This document shows positions 1 to 7,822 of a DNA stretch of 64,000 nucleotides, in pieces. The notes beneath the pieces are model-generated. The model searched no databases, was not told the DNA's origin, and saw nothing but the letters and a program-made list of their open reading frames with translations. Positions within the stretch are counted from its first letter, which is position 1. Every line of letters begins with the position of its first letter. The translations under genes and the position numbers were made by a program. Source of the stretch: Haloarchaeobius amylolyticus (GTDB taxonomy: Archaea; Halobacteriota; Halobacteria; Halobacteriales; Natrialbaceae); contig NZ_JANHDH010000004.1 of the NCBI RefSeq assembly GCF_026616195.1, positions 62,001-126,000 on the forward strand, written 5' to 3'.

Positions 1-135
1 CACGGCATTGCAGTAGGTATCCTTGCGGGGATCGTGGGCCTAGCCTTTGGAGCCCTCGATCCGATGATGTTCTTGCGCTTCGTCGTCATCGTTGGTGCGG
101 GATTACTCGGGGCGAGGCTATTTTCTGCCTCTTAG
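1..135 (+). CDS. C-terminal end of a membrane protein (partial)
   Basis: An open frame enters from the left edge and stops at 133-135. The 44 visible residues are almost entirely hydrophobic: a Gly/Ala-rich segment (GILAGIVGLAFGAL) and a second one (FLRFVVIVGAGLLGARLF). This fits the last one or two membrane helices of an integral membrane protein. The family cannot be named from so little. It ends 17 bases before the alpha/beta hydrolase start at 152, so the two may be co-transcribed. Confidence 0.55.
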   Translation, partial: HGIAVGILAGIVGLAFGALDPMMFLRFVVIVGAGLLGARLFSAS

Positions 136-151
136 GATTGGTAACTCAGCT

Positions 152-883
152 ATGAATAATTCGATCGACTCCCTTAATGAGGACATCGGATTCGTCCTGG
201 TTCATGGGGCAGGGTTTGATGTGTGGATCTGGGAGAACGTAGCTCCGCTTATCGAGGCCCCAACGCTATCGGCTTCGTTCCCTGCCCGGAAGGCAGACCA
301 ATCTGCGCGAGACAGTCTTCGATTGGTCGGTTACACGGGTGCGATCCTTGAACAAGTAGATGAGTGGGACGTTCGACGCGTTGTTCTCGTCGGACATTCT
401 GTTGGTGGGACGGTTTGCGTTGAGCTCGCCGACTGCCTCTCTGAACGAGTTGTAGGTCTTGTCGGTGTGTGTGCGGGAATCCCAGCTCCCGGCCAGTCTT
501 TCCTCTCCAGTTTCCCGTTGCATCAACGAATCGTTCAGAAGTTCATACTACGCTTTAGCGGAACGAGGCCTCCGGAAAGTGTCATCCGACTCTCACTCTG
601 TGCAGAATTGAGCGACACACAAACAGACTACATCGTCTCTGAATTCATCCCGGAATCACGTCATCTCTTTACCGATGCGGTGAAAGGAGAAATCCCAGAG
701 ATACCAACCAGATACATTCGAACGCGCTCCGATAAGTCGATCTCCGCTAACCAGCAGGACAAGATAGTTGATGCTATGGGTGCTGACGATGTTGTCACGC
801 TTGACACGGGCCACCTGCCGATGCTGAGCAGTCCTGCCGAGTTGGCGTCTGCGCTTACTGACTTCGCAGATCAAATTCGGTGA
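152..883 (+). CDS. alpha/beta hydrolase fold protein
   Basis: A 243-residue protein with the alpha/beta hydrolase layout: an N-terminal oxyanion-loop motif (LVHGAGFD), the nucleophile elbow GHSVGG with Ser as nucleophile around residue 83, and a late His in DTGHLPML that fits the catalytic His. An acidic residue between them should complete the triad. Length is normal for the small soluble esterase/lyase branch. The substrate is unknown. The frame is open to 92, but ATG 152 gives the typical N-terminus and follows the upstream stop closely. It is probably cytoplasmic, since there is no signal peptide. Confidence 0.85.
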   Translation: MNNSIDSLNEDIGFVLVHGAGFDVWIWENVAPLIEAPTLSASFPARKADQSARDSLRLVGYTGAILEQVDEWDVRRVVLVGHSVGGTVCVELADCLSERVVGLVGVCAGIPAPGQSFLSSFPLHQRIVQKFILRFSGTRPPESVIRLSLCAELSDTQTDYIVSEFIPESRHLFTDAVKGEIPEIPTRYIRTRSDKSISANQQDKIVDAMGADDVVTLDTGHLPMLSSPAELASALTDFADQIR

Positions 884-1049
884 CAATAAAATCTGCTACG
901 AGGGTTCGCTAAACGAGCCTCCACAGGCTTCGCCTAGCGGCTCAGGATACTCTTCTATTGTTACCTGGGAAAGAAATAATTTCACATTGACGTTTACAGA
1001 TGCTCGTAAGACGAGACAGTTACTCTTGGACCCACACCGGATCATCTTC

Positions 1050-1063
1050 GTAAACATGTTCAT
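1050..1063. promoter_or_regulatory. GTGAACATGTTCAC-type palindrome, copy 1
   Basis: GTAAACATGTTCAT, a near-palindrome on the core AACATGTT, lies in the 313-base gap before the monooxygenase. It is 134 bases before ATG 1197, farther than the other copies are from their genes, so a promoter or start inside the gap may be misplaced. Nothing else stands out in 884-1196. See the copies at 5169, 5674, 6944 and 7026. Confidence 0.5.
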
Positions 1064-1196
1064 CTGAATACTGATGCAAAAACGCGTACAGATATCTGCT
1101 GATGAGCTGCTTAACGAAACTCAAGAGAGACGCTGTGAGACACGGTTCCAGATCGGGAACCCAACTACCCAAGCTTGTCATCAGCGGGGGACTACA

Positions 1197-2378
1197 ATGA
1201 GCCAATCTGGACCGAATCAAAAGGCTTTGATCATCGGCTGCGGGGTCGCCGGACCGGTCCTCGCGCTGTACCTCCAGCGAATCGGGATCACGCCAGTGAT
1301 ATACGAAGGACGACCAGAGCCACAAGACGACGCGGGATTCTTCCTCAACCTCGCTGAGAACGGAACGGATGTTCTGGAGACGCTCGGAATCAGGGAGGAA
1401 GTCCTCAGCGAGGGCCACGAATCGAACCGACTAGTCTTCCAGAACCACAAGCAAAACGAGCTCGGTGAAAATCACTCTGAGACGGTGCTGATCAAGCGAG
1501 GACTCCTGACCAAAGGTCTCCGCGAAGCGGCGACAGATCAGGGTATCACTGTGAAGTTTGGCAAGCGTCTCACGGACGTCCAGATTCCACACAATGACAT
1601 GGTTATCGCGTATTTCGACGATGGCACAGAAGTCCACGGAGATCTCCTCATCGGCTGTGATGGAATTCATTCACAAACTCGGCGCTCCATTCTCCCCAAC
1701 GCACCCGATCCCGAATATACGGGAATCATAGACTCCGGGGCGTTCACCAGAAATGACTCGATTCCACCGTCGGATGGAGTGATGAAGATGACGTTTGGTG
1801 TGGACGGGTTCTTCGGCTATCAGAAGGTTCCGACGGGCGAAATCTACTGGTTCGAGAATCACGAACGCGAGAAGGCTCCAGATCGGGCGGAACTGGACGC
1901 GATTTCGCAATCGGAGTGGAGAGAGAAGCTACTCCGACTCCACGAGGACGACCACGACGAAGTAACTGAAATCATTCGCTCAACTGACAGTGAAATCGGC
2001 AAGTGGCCAGTGTACGATCTGCCGTCGCTCCCGACCTGGCACAAAAAGACGGTTTGTCTGATCGGCGACGCCGCTCACGCGACTTCTCCGCACGTCGGTC
2101 AGGGAGCTTCACTTGCTATGGAGGACGCCGTCGTCTTGGCAAAGTGCCTGCGAGACGTTGAAGAGGTCCCGCAAGCATTCGAGACGTTCGAGTCCCTGCG
2201 ACGGGACCGCGTCGAGGAGATCGTTGAGATATCTCGGGAGACTGGGAACCAGAAGGCACCATCCAATCTTGTCACTCGAAAAATTCGAGACCTCGTGCTC
2301 CCGTTCTTCCTGAAGCGAGGAGTAGAGAAGTTCGAAAAAATCTACTCGTACAGAGTAGACTGGAGCGAACCAGTATGA
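1197..2378 (+). CDS. FAD-dependent aromatic-type monooxygenase
   Basis: A 393-residue class A flavoprotein monooxygenase (PHBH/UbiH/kynurenine monooxygenase-like). Three signatures are in order: the N-terminal FAD dinucleotide motif GCGVAG at residues 14-19, the DG motif in LIGCDGIHSQTR near 150, and the GD motif in LIGDAAHATSPHVGQG near 289. Such enzymes hydroxylate or epoxidise aromatic or polyene substrates using NAD(P)H and O2; the substrate here is unknown. The frame is open to 1074, but ATG 1197 follows a purine-rich GGGGGAC and puts the Rossmann fold at the normal distance. The stop overlaps the next start by 4 bases, indicating an operon. Confidence 0.9.
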   Translation: MSQSGPNQKALIIGCGVAGPVLALYLQRIGITPVIYEGRPEPQDDAGFFLNLAENGTDVLETLGIREEVLSEGHESNRLVFQNHKQNELGENHSETVLIKRGLLTKGLREAATDQGITVKFGKRLTDVQIPHNDMVIAYFDDGTEVHGDLLIGCDGIHSQTRRSILPNAPDPEYTGIIDSGAFTRNDSIPPSDGVMKMTFGVDGFFGYQKVPTGEIYWFENHEREKAPDRAELDAISQSEWREKLLRLHEDDHDEVTEIIRSTDSEIGKWPVYDLPSLPTWHKKTVCLIGDAAHATSPHVGQGASLAMEDAVVLAKCLRDVEEVPQAFETFESLRRDRVEEIVEISRETGNQKAPSNLVTRKIRDLVLPFFLKRGVEKFEKIYSYRVDWSEPV

Positions 2379-2911
2379 GAGACATCATTGAGGATGAATG
2401 TGTACAGACGGGTCACCAATTCAATACTCAATATGGTAGTCGGACGAAATCGAAACAGTATCCGACGAACCTCTCGGTCGCCCTTGGCGGAGCGAGTCTC
2501 GTATGTTTGGGAGTTGCCTCTCTCGCCAGTACATTGGTCGCATACACGAACCCCGTGAATCCGCTCGGCCTACTGCTACTTGCTACCGCTTTCTTCGTCT
2601 CTGCAGGCCTTCTTGGCGCACTCAGTCTCGTGTGGTATCTCGCACGAAGGGTGGCGTCGCGTGTGACAACGGTAATCAGAAAAGGCCGGTGTCAGCTCGC
2701 CACGTGGCTTGAGCGACGCGAAGCGAGATATGTGGTGCTTCGGGTCATATGCCTCTCATCGTTGATCGCCCCGGCCGATAAGAGAACTCCGGAGGAGCGG
2801 CTGACCGAGTCGCTCACAGAGGTCCGAACCCGATACGTGGACGGACGACTAACCGAGCGTGAGTTTGAAGAAGAACTGTCGAGGCTGCTCGAAGTGGAAC
2901 AGAAGATGTAG
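2375..2911 (+). CDS. two-helix membrane protein with SHOCT-like C-terminus
   Basis: A 178-residue protein overlapping the monooxygenase stop by ATGA, so translationally coupled. Residues 31-55 and 64-90 are hydrophobic and should span the membrane. The C-terminus (RTPEERLTESLTEVRTRYVDGRLTEREFEEELSRLLE, given here only as a pattern of helix, YxxGxLTxxEFE, helix) matches the short SHOCT oligomerisation motif common on haloarchaeal membrane proteins. Function unknown. The pairing with a monooxygenase may be incidental. Confidence 0.7.
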   Translation: MRDIIEDECVQTGHQFNTQYGSRTKSKQYPTNLSVALGGASLVCLGVASLASTLVAYTNPVNPLGLLLLATAFFVSAGLLGALSLVWYLARRVASRVTTVIRKGRCQLATWLERREARYVVLRVICLSSLIAPADKRTPEERLTESLTEVRTRYVDGRLTEREFEEELSRLLEVEQKM

Positions 2912-2997
2912 TCGTAGATGATCGATATAGCGTCGTTCTGTGGAAACGCCGTAAGCTGGAATTCTGAGGATCTGAACTACCGACGGACAGATGTGGG

Positions 2998-4078
2998 CTA
3001 TTCCGGAACGAGGAAGCGTTTGATGTCGTCGATTTCTGCCCGTAGCGCACCTTCGAATGCAGTGGGGATGTTATCGAATGGAGTAACGTCGACGTGAGCG
3101 TGCGTTCTCGTGGTGTCGAGTTTCCATGTTCCGATTACTGTGCCGTCAGCAACTACGGTTGGTCGGATGATTCCCCCACCAGGCCATACGTGCGCTTCGT
3201 TCACGGCTGAGATGGCGAATTCACGGGTTTCGTATCCAAGTAAGTACGACTCGAACGCGGGCAGTAAACGGAGATAGTGATCGATCTCACTGGGGCAGTC
3301 CTCTTCGAAGACGCGTAACGGTTTTTGACTCTCGCTGACGGCCGTCGTTTCGTCTTCGATTGCCGCCCAGCCAGCGCACATCAATCATCGGCAACTTAGA
3401 CCACGAGGCGAAGTCATCAATCGTAGCGGGTTGGTATGCGGAGAGATATCGTCGATCAAGGATTTCAAGGCTGGGCCCTCGATCCGGGAAGTCGTCGATA
3501 CCTACCCACTCTTCGAGTAGTCCGTACGCCTCTCGACCATCTTTTGGGGAAACTTCACAGAAGACACCTCTCAAGGCGCCCTGGCGGATGAGGTGATGCG
3601 GTGCCTGTCCGTCTGGATCGAACTCGAGGTCCGCATTCTGGAGAACATCAACGATCTCGAAGCGAGTTAGGTGACCGTATTCGTGTATGGCATTTTTGAT
3701 GACCTCGATTGCCTCCTCACATGTTGCGGCGTTGAATCCAAGATCATCGAGCCGAGACCGACTCCGAGCGGAGAATACTGGACCGAAGGCAGATAGCATC
3801 CACGGCACATCATTGGTGGAAACGAGATGCATTGTACCCCGCACACACCATGTTCGTAGGACGGTTCGTTCCTCAATACGTGCTCTCTCGACCGCAGTTA
3901 GTGTCAGTCCCGAACTTCGCGCTCTCACACCCAGAGCGGCGGACAATGGCTGTTGTGCCTGGAGACCACAAACGTTCTCGGTAACTTGTTCCACGCGCTG
4001 TGCAGCAGCCTCTGGAACGAGCGACTGTGAGCGAAGACGCGCACGTCTGACTTCGGCAGGCGAATAGTTGTATTGCAT
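2998..4078 (-). pseudogene. winged-helix DNA-binding protein (HTH_42/YcaQ-like), frameshifted
   Basis: Two frames together give one protein of about 360 residues resembling the HTH_42 (YcaQ/AlkX-like) family. N-terminal part: LRTWCVRGTMHLV and DFASWSKLP. C-terminal part in the next frame: LRLLPAFESYLLGYETRE and later VVADGTVIGTWK. The frames meet at 3367-3374, where the minus strand reads CTGGCTGG. Removing one CTGG restores DVRWAAIEDE across the junction, so a 4-base tandem duplication broke the gene. Bacterial relatives are DNA glycosylase-like proteins acting on crosslinks. It could also be a sequencing error. Confidence 0.75.
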
Positions 4079-4140
4079 AGTGTTTGTTGACGACCCGACT
4101 TCACTTCGTGCAAATACCTACCGTAGGATACTGACCGATG

Positions 4141-5121
4141 CTACCAGTCGACTTTGACGTATGGATTCGTATCAGGGCGACCACTAGAGAGAAACAACTC
4201 AAAACTATCTAATTCAACTGTCCACGACCAAATCGTCTCGATGTCTGTCAATCCACCAGTATCCGAACAGACACAGACACCTGTGTCAGGGTCTGATAGC
4301 ATTTCCTGCAGTTCGTCGAGTGAGAACTGAGGCAAGACTGCGTCTATCCGGTTGTGAATGGCTGCCAGCCGCGACTGGCTTTCTGTATGGCCGTCGTCTT
4401 CGGGTTGGTGTCGGGCCATGCACGACGATTGGAAGTGATTCGTCGCCACCCCGACTGTCTCAGGATACCAGCTAGTCACTTCTTCGGGACTCGCCTCAAC
4501 GACGGCTATCGACCCAGTGCGATCGGCCAGTAAGAAATTCGTGTTCCGTGAATGCGGGACTCCCTCTAAGAATTGTACCCCCTCGAAGACGGTCTTACAT
4601 GTTTCCAACACGGCTCGTGTTGCGAGCGTGAACATCAATCCTGGCCTGAGCCCACGGTGAGGGACGAAGCTGTGGCCCACCGCGAGCCCGACTTCGTTGA
4701 TACCGTCGTGACGACCAGTCCAGTGGTCCGAACATCCCACATGGGAAAGTCCTTCAGAAGGCCGTGTTCGGTACAACGTAGCAAAGTCGGCGAATTCCGT
4801 CGAAAAATCGTAATTCCTCCCGAATAGGGGGCTGCCGCCGTTGACATCACCTGCGAATGCGACGACTGAACATCCGGCATCCAACCCGAGTGCAATCGGA
4901 ATTGCTGCAATGCTGTCGAAATCCCATTCTCCTATCTCGGCGATACTGCGAAGTTCGTCAATAACCGCAGGGAAGGCTTCCTCAATTATAGGGAGACTAT
5001 TGTTTACGAATTGTCGCTGGGCAGGAGAGGCTGACGGGGGCGTGAATCCGGCCTTTTCAAGCATCTGTCCGTACTGTCGGCCCATCTCGGTGGGCGTTCC
5101 TGAAAGCGTGACTACCTCCAT
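4141..5121 (-). CDS. C45-family (penicillin acyltransferase-like) Ntn hydrolase
   Basis: A 326-residue protein of the C45 / acyl-CoA:6-aminopenicillanic acid acyltransferase-like family. Evidence: the N-terminal TEMGRQYGQ motif, the Gly-Cys at 83-84 (DAGCSVVAF) that becomes the N-terminal nucleophile after autocleavage, LFGRNYDF at about 99-106, and NTNFLLADRTGSIAVVEAS. These enzymes form or break linear amides; the natural substrate in archaea is unknown. No signal peptide is visible. ATG 5121 begins directly with the conserved region. A GTGAACATGTTCAC-like site is 48-61 bases upstream. Confidence 0.85.
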   Translation of the reverse strand: MEVVTLSGTPTEMGRQYGQMLEKAGFTPPSASPAQRQFVNNSLPIIEEAFPAVIDELRSIAEIGEWDFDSIAAIPIALGLDAGCSVVAFAGDVNGGSPLFGRNYDFSTEFADFATLYRTRPSEGLSHVGCSDHWTGRHDGINEVGLAVGHSFVPHRGLRPGLMFTLATRAVLETCKTVFEGVQFLEGVPHSRNTNFLLADRTGSIAVVEASPEEVTSWYPETVGVATNHFQSSCMARHQPEDDGHTESQSRLAAIHNRIDAVLPQFSLDELQEMLSDPDTGVCVCSDTGGLTDIETIWSWTVELDSFELFLSSGRPDTNPYVKVDW

Positions 5122-5168
5122 TACAGGTCTACCAGAAGAGGACGTCTAAGAGTAGAATGAATATGCGG

Positions 5169-5182
5169 GTGAAGATGTTCAC
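5169..5182. promoter_or_regulatory. GTGAACATGTTCAC-type palindrome, copy 2
   Basis: GTGAAGATGTTCAC is a 14-base inverted repeat with one mismatched pair. It is 48-61 bases before the C45 start at 5121. An AT-rich stretch (GCATATTC on the minus strand) lies between it and the gene and could be the TATA box. Spacing matches copies 3 to 5. Confidence 0.55.
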
Positions 5183-5199
5183 TACGTTCTCATGTTTAT

Positions 5200-5622
5200 T
5201 TACTCAGCGGCTGCCTCTTCGAACAGAAGAATTTCGTTTCCTTCCGAATCGACGAAAATGGCTTCGATTCCACGATCTGATTCCTCTGGTTCGGTCGTGA
5301 AATGGACACCACGGTCCAAGAGCGTTTGGTAGATCCCCTTACAATCACTGACCTCAAGGCCGAGCATGGGGTTGTGACCGATCAGCTCCGAATACCGTTC
5401 CTGATCGATGCCACCGAACCAATCTGGTGATCGAAGAATCAGTTGCGTCTGGTATTCTCCGGGTGGGGCGACCGTCAACCACCGATCTTCTCCCATCGGG
5501 ACATCTTCAGTTTTCACGAAACCCAGAGTCTCTGTGTAGAATCGGAGAGCCTCCTCTTGATCCGCTACAATCAACGAGCAGTGACTTATCATAGAGATAC
5601 AACTCTCATCTGTTGGGTCCAT
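5200..5622 (-). CDS. VOC (glyoxalase/dioxygenase superfamily) protein
   Basis: A 140-residue single VOC unit with two beta-alpha-beta-beta-beta halves: HCSLIVADQEEALRFYTETLGF and LGLEVSDCKGIYQTLLDRGV, ending DSEGNEILLFE. VOC proteins bind a metal with four side chains and act as glyoxalases, dioxygenases, epimerases or antibiotic-binding proteins. His14 and the late Glu fit two ligands. The function cannot be narrowed. ATG 5622 is preferred because a CATATGA box and a palindrome (5674-5687) lie at the usual upstream distances; ATG 5592 is an alternative. Confidence 0.85.
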   Translation of the reverse strand: MDPTDESCISMISHCSLIVADQEEALRFYTETLGFVKTEDVPMGEDRWLTVAPPGEYQTQLILRSPDWFGGIDQERYSELIGHNPMLGLEVSDCKGIYQTLLDRGVHFTTEPEESDRGIEAIFVDSEGNEILLFEEAAAE

Positions 5623-5673
5623 TGGCTGTGTTCACCGACTCATATGACTCAGGGGGAAGAGAAAGCAGTTCAG

Positions 5674-5687
5674 GTGAACATGTTTCT
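5674..5687. promoter_or_regulatory. GTGAACATGTTCAC-type palindrome, copy 3
   Basis: GTGAACATGTTTCT carries the intact core and a perfect left arm. It is 52-65 bases before the VOC start at 5622, with a CATATGA TATA-like box between them at 5641-5647. The position suits an activator site just upstream of a promoter. Confidence 0.55.
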
Positions 5688-5797
5688 ATGCCAATTTACT
5701 GTAGAAGAGACGGGCTCTGGATTAGTGACGGGGAGACAGAGACTGCTTCCTACGAAGTGACGAACAGAGTACATCAGAAGCAGAGAAACAGATGACC

Positions 5798-5807
5798 AAA
5801 AAAAAAA
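5798..5807 (-). terminator. poly-T terminator after the halocyanin gene
   Basis: Ten consecutive A on the plus strand give T10 on the minus strand, 32 bases past the halocyanin stop. U-tracts are the main archaeal termination signal. No long hairpin is needed or seen. Confidence 0.6.
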
Positions 5808-5838
5808 CTGCAAGGGGATCACCAAACCAACTCGTGCG

Positions 5839-6333
5839 TTACTCGCTCACAGCGATTGCTCCTTTCATTCCCGCCGACCGGTGGGGCTCACAGACGTATG
5901 TGTAGACACCGCCGTCGTCGAAGGTGTGTTCAAACGTATAACCGCTTGAAGACGAGAATTCTGACTGAAACTCGCCGCTCTGTGCGACGACGTTGTGGGT
6001 ACCTCCACTTCCGGTCCATTCCCAAACGATGGTTGTGCCAGACGAAACCATTATCGCAGGGGGGTCGAAGGCCAGTCCCTGGCTCCCCGCACCGACACGT
6101 ATAGTTACGCTCTCCTGGCCTCGCCTGTCCACGGTTCCGCTGTAGTTGCTTACATCGTTGAACCAACCATCGTAGTCAGGACCTGGTTCAACGTACGTCT
6201 CGTCAGGATTCCTTGCTGCATCAGCATCCTCATCTGAATCACCCAAACATCCCGCAAAGGCTGCAGAGAAGCCTGTCACACCGAGTATTCGAATGACGTT
6301 ACGACGGGAGTATATGTTGAATTTTTCACTCAT
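5839..6333 (-). CDS. halocyanin-type blue copper lipoprotein
   Basis: A 164-residue plastocyanin-fold protein. The N-terminus has a twin-arginine motif (SRRNVIRILG, Arg10-Arg11) and a lipobox ending at Cys29 (FAGC), followed by an acidic linker, so it should be exported folded and lipid-anchored outside the cell. Type I copper ligands are all present: His113 (GTHNVV), Cys148 and His151 (YVCEPH) and Met156 (GMKG). Halocyanins carry single electrons between membrane complexes. The frame is open to 6423, but ATG 6333 gives the proper signal peptide. The next upstream gene is a DUF6220-like protein 141 bases away, possibly co-transcribed. Confidence 0.92.
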   Translation of the reverse strand: MSEKFNIYSRRNVIRILGVTGFSAAFAGCLGDSDEDADAARNPDETYVEPGPDYDGWFNDVSNYSGTVDRRGQESVTIRVGAGSQGLAFDPPAIMVSSGTTIVWEWTGSGGTHNVVAQSGEFQSEFSSSSGYTFEHTFDDGGVYTYVCEPHRSAGMKGAIAVSE

Positions 6334-6474
6334 AATTTTCGTTGGGACTGCTGTCGATCCGAGGTCTGGTCGATACATCAGATTCGAACAGGCGATACCA
6401 GGGATTGGCTTTCCACCGTTCAAGCTCTGGTTTTTGTTGATTTGACATCTTTTTGTGCATGGTATGTAGTCTCC

Positions 6475-6906
6475 TCAAGAGTGGCTCCTAGACGTGACTT
6501 CTTCCCACGCGTGTCGGATAGTGACCGTCGAGAGCCAGAATATCACAACCGCATTGACGGGATGAACAGCTCCTACGAGCGACCCAAAGCGATGGGCAGT
6601 GCTGAACTGTACGAAGTACAAGAGAAAGATGACGACTGGAAGTACTTTGTGAATACGAGACAGTCGTCCGATGAACGCGAGTACAACCAACAACAGGAGG
6701 AAGACCGGTAGGACGTTACCGAACGAGACGTGGGTACTCCATCGGGCCGAGTCGACGAACACTGCCATACCGGCAATGTAGACCTGAATGAGGATGCTTG
6801 CTGTGAGGAGTACGGCTGCTCCGAGGTAACTGTATGTAGCCCATCGGATACGCGGCGAAGCGTCGGTTTTCTTGTCGAAGTTCTCAATCAGTGCTGAGTA
6901 TGTCAC
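6475..6906 (-). CDS. four-helix membrane protein, DUF6220-like
   Basis: About 143 residues with four hydrophobic segments: YLGAAVLLTASILIQVYIAG, VLPVFLLLLVVLAFIG, VLPVVIFLLYFVQF and VVIFWLSTVTI. The pattern HPVNAVVIFWLS in the last helix fits the DUF6220 family of small membrane proteins of unknown role. The frame is open to ATG 6951, but that ATG lies inside a palindrome. GTG 6906 would place the palindrome 38-51 bases upstream, as for the other members. It is divergent from the HTH_10 regulator and upstream of halocyanin. Confidence 0.7.
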   Translation of the reverse strand: MTYSALIENFDKKTDASPRIRWATYSYLGAAVLLTASILIQVYIAGMAVFVDSARWSTHVSFGNVLPVFLLLLVVLAFIGRLSRIHKVLPVVIFLLYFVQFSTAHRFGSLVGAVHPVNAVVIFWLSTVTIRHAWEEVTSRSHS

Positions 6907-6943
6907 AGTAAGGGACTTCGCGCTAAATTGGATGAAAATTCTC

Positions 6944-6957
6944 GTGAACATGTTGTC
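6944..6957. promoter_or_regulatory. GTGAACATGTTCAC-type palindrome, copy 4
   Basis: GTGAACATGTTGTC has a perfect core and left arm. It is 38-51 bases before GTG 6906 of the DUF6220-like gene, and 69 bases from copy 5 in the divergent promoter region. Between it and GTG 6906 the minus strand has the TATA-like CAATTTAG. Confidence 0.55.
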
Positions 6958-7025
6958 CTGAGAGTGGTGTCAGACCTTTCGTGACTCATTGAATGAAAGC
7001 CCAGAACCCAGCACAGAGAAGAAAA

Positions 7026-7039
7026 GTAAACATGTTCAC
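7026..7039. promoter_or_regulatory. GTGAACATGTTCAC-type palindrome, copy 5
   Basis: GTAAACATGTTCAC differs from the perfect palindrome at one base. It lies 37-50 bases before ATG 7076 of the HTH_10 regulator, consistent with autoregulation. Confidence 0.6.
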
Positions 7040-7075
7040 CTCCATCTCCATTACCTCACGAAGCCAAGCAAGACC

Positions 7076-7708
7076 ATGCCACGTGTACGTCTTAAAGTCG
7101 GGCCGATGCCGGATATGAGAGCTGTTGCCCGAGAATTTCCAGACACAGTCATTCGATTTCTGGCGAATTACCCGACTAAGATAGGCGTCTGTAGTGTCTT
7201 GGAAATCCGAACTGGCGATCCAGACCGTTTTATTCGAGAAGCACTGGAACATTGGGAGGCGGATACCATCGAAATACTACACCAGGATGAGGACACAATC
7301 GTTCTAACCTTTGAAGGCCAACCACCTGAGGGATACTTTGTTTCCAAAGATATCGGGTACCATCCGACGACTCCCGTTGTCGCCCGTGACGGCTACCTCT
7401 TCATCGAATTCGTGATGCCAGAGTCAAAGATGGCAGATTTGTGGGAGGCGCTTGACGAGCGCGACATCGAATATGAGGTTCTTTCAATCACCGATGGATA
7501 CAACGTCCTCGATTCGCTTACTGCTCGGCAACGAGAGATCCTCACAGTCGCCATCAAACGTGGCTACTATGATAACCCTCGTGAGTGTTCGTTGACTGAT
7601 CTTGCTGAAGAACTTGGGGTGAACAAATCGGCTGTTAGTGGTATTCTACATAGAGCTGAAGGTGTAATCATTAAAGATGCTATCGGAGATTTGCATGATG
7701 AACAGTGA
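7076..7708 (+). CDS. HTH_10 (bacterio-opsin activator type) transcription regulator
   Basis: A 210-residue haloarchaeal one-component regulator. Residues 1-140 form the variable sensory part typical of small bat-like proteins. From about 148 the HTH_10 domain is clear: LTARQREILTVAIKRGYY, NPRECSLTDLAEELGVNKS and AVSGILHRAE. The frame is open to 6989, but ATG 7076 (MPRVRLKV) matches the start of paralogues, and the longer start would include a palindromic operator. The five AACATGTT palindromes around it suggest it controls the nearby monooxygenase, C45, VOC and DUF6220-like genes; this is inferred from position only. Confidence 0.88.
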   Translation: MPRVRLKVGPMPDMRAVAREFPDTVIRFLANYPTKIGVCSVLEIRTGDPDRFIREALEHWEADTIEILHQDEDTIVLTFEGQPPEGYFVSKDIGYHPTTPVVARDGYLFIEFVMPESKMADLWEALDERDIEYEVLSITDGYNVLDSLTARQREILTVAIKRGYYDNPRECSLTDLAEELGVNKSAVSGILHRAEGVIIKDAIGDLHDEQ

Positions 7709-7822
7709 AGTAAAGCGTTGGGTGATGTGAAAAAATAATTCACTGTGAAATACGCGCGCTCTACTCACCACGGCCGCAGGAAGTTACCAACAGTAAAACT
7801 GCTTTTTGAGAAGCCCAATGAA

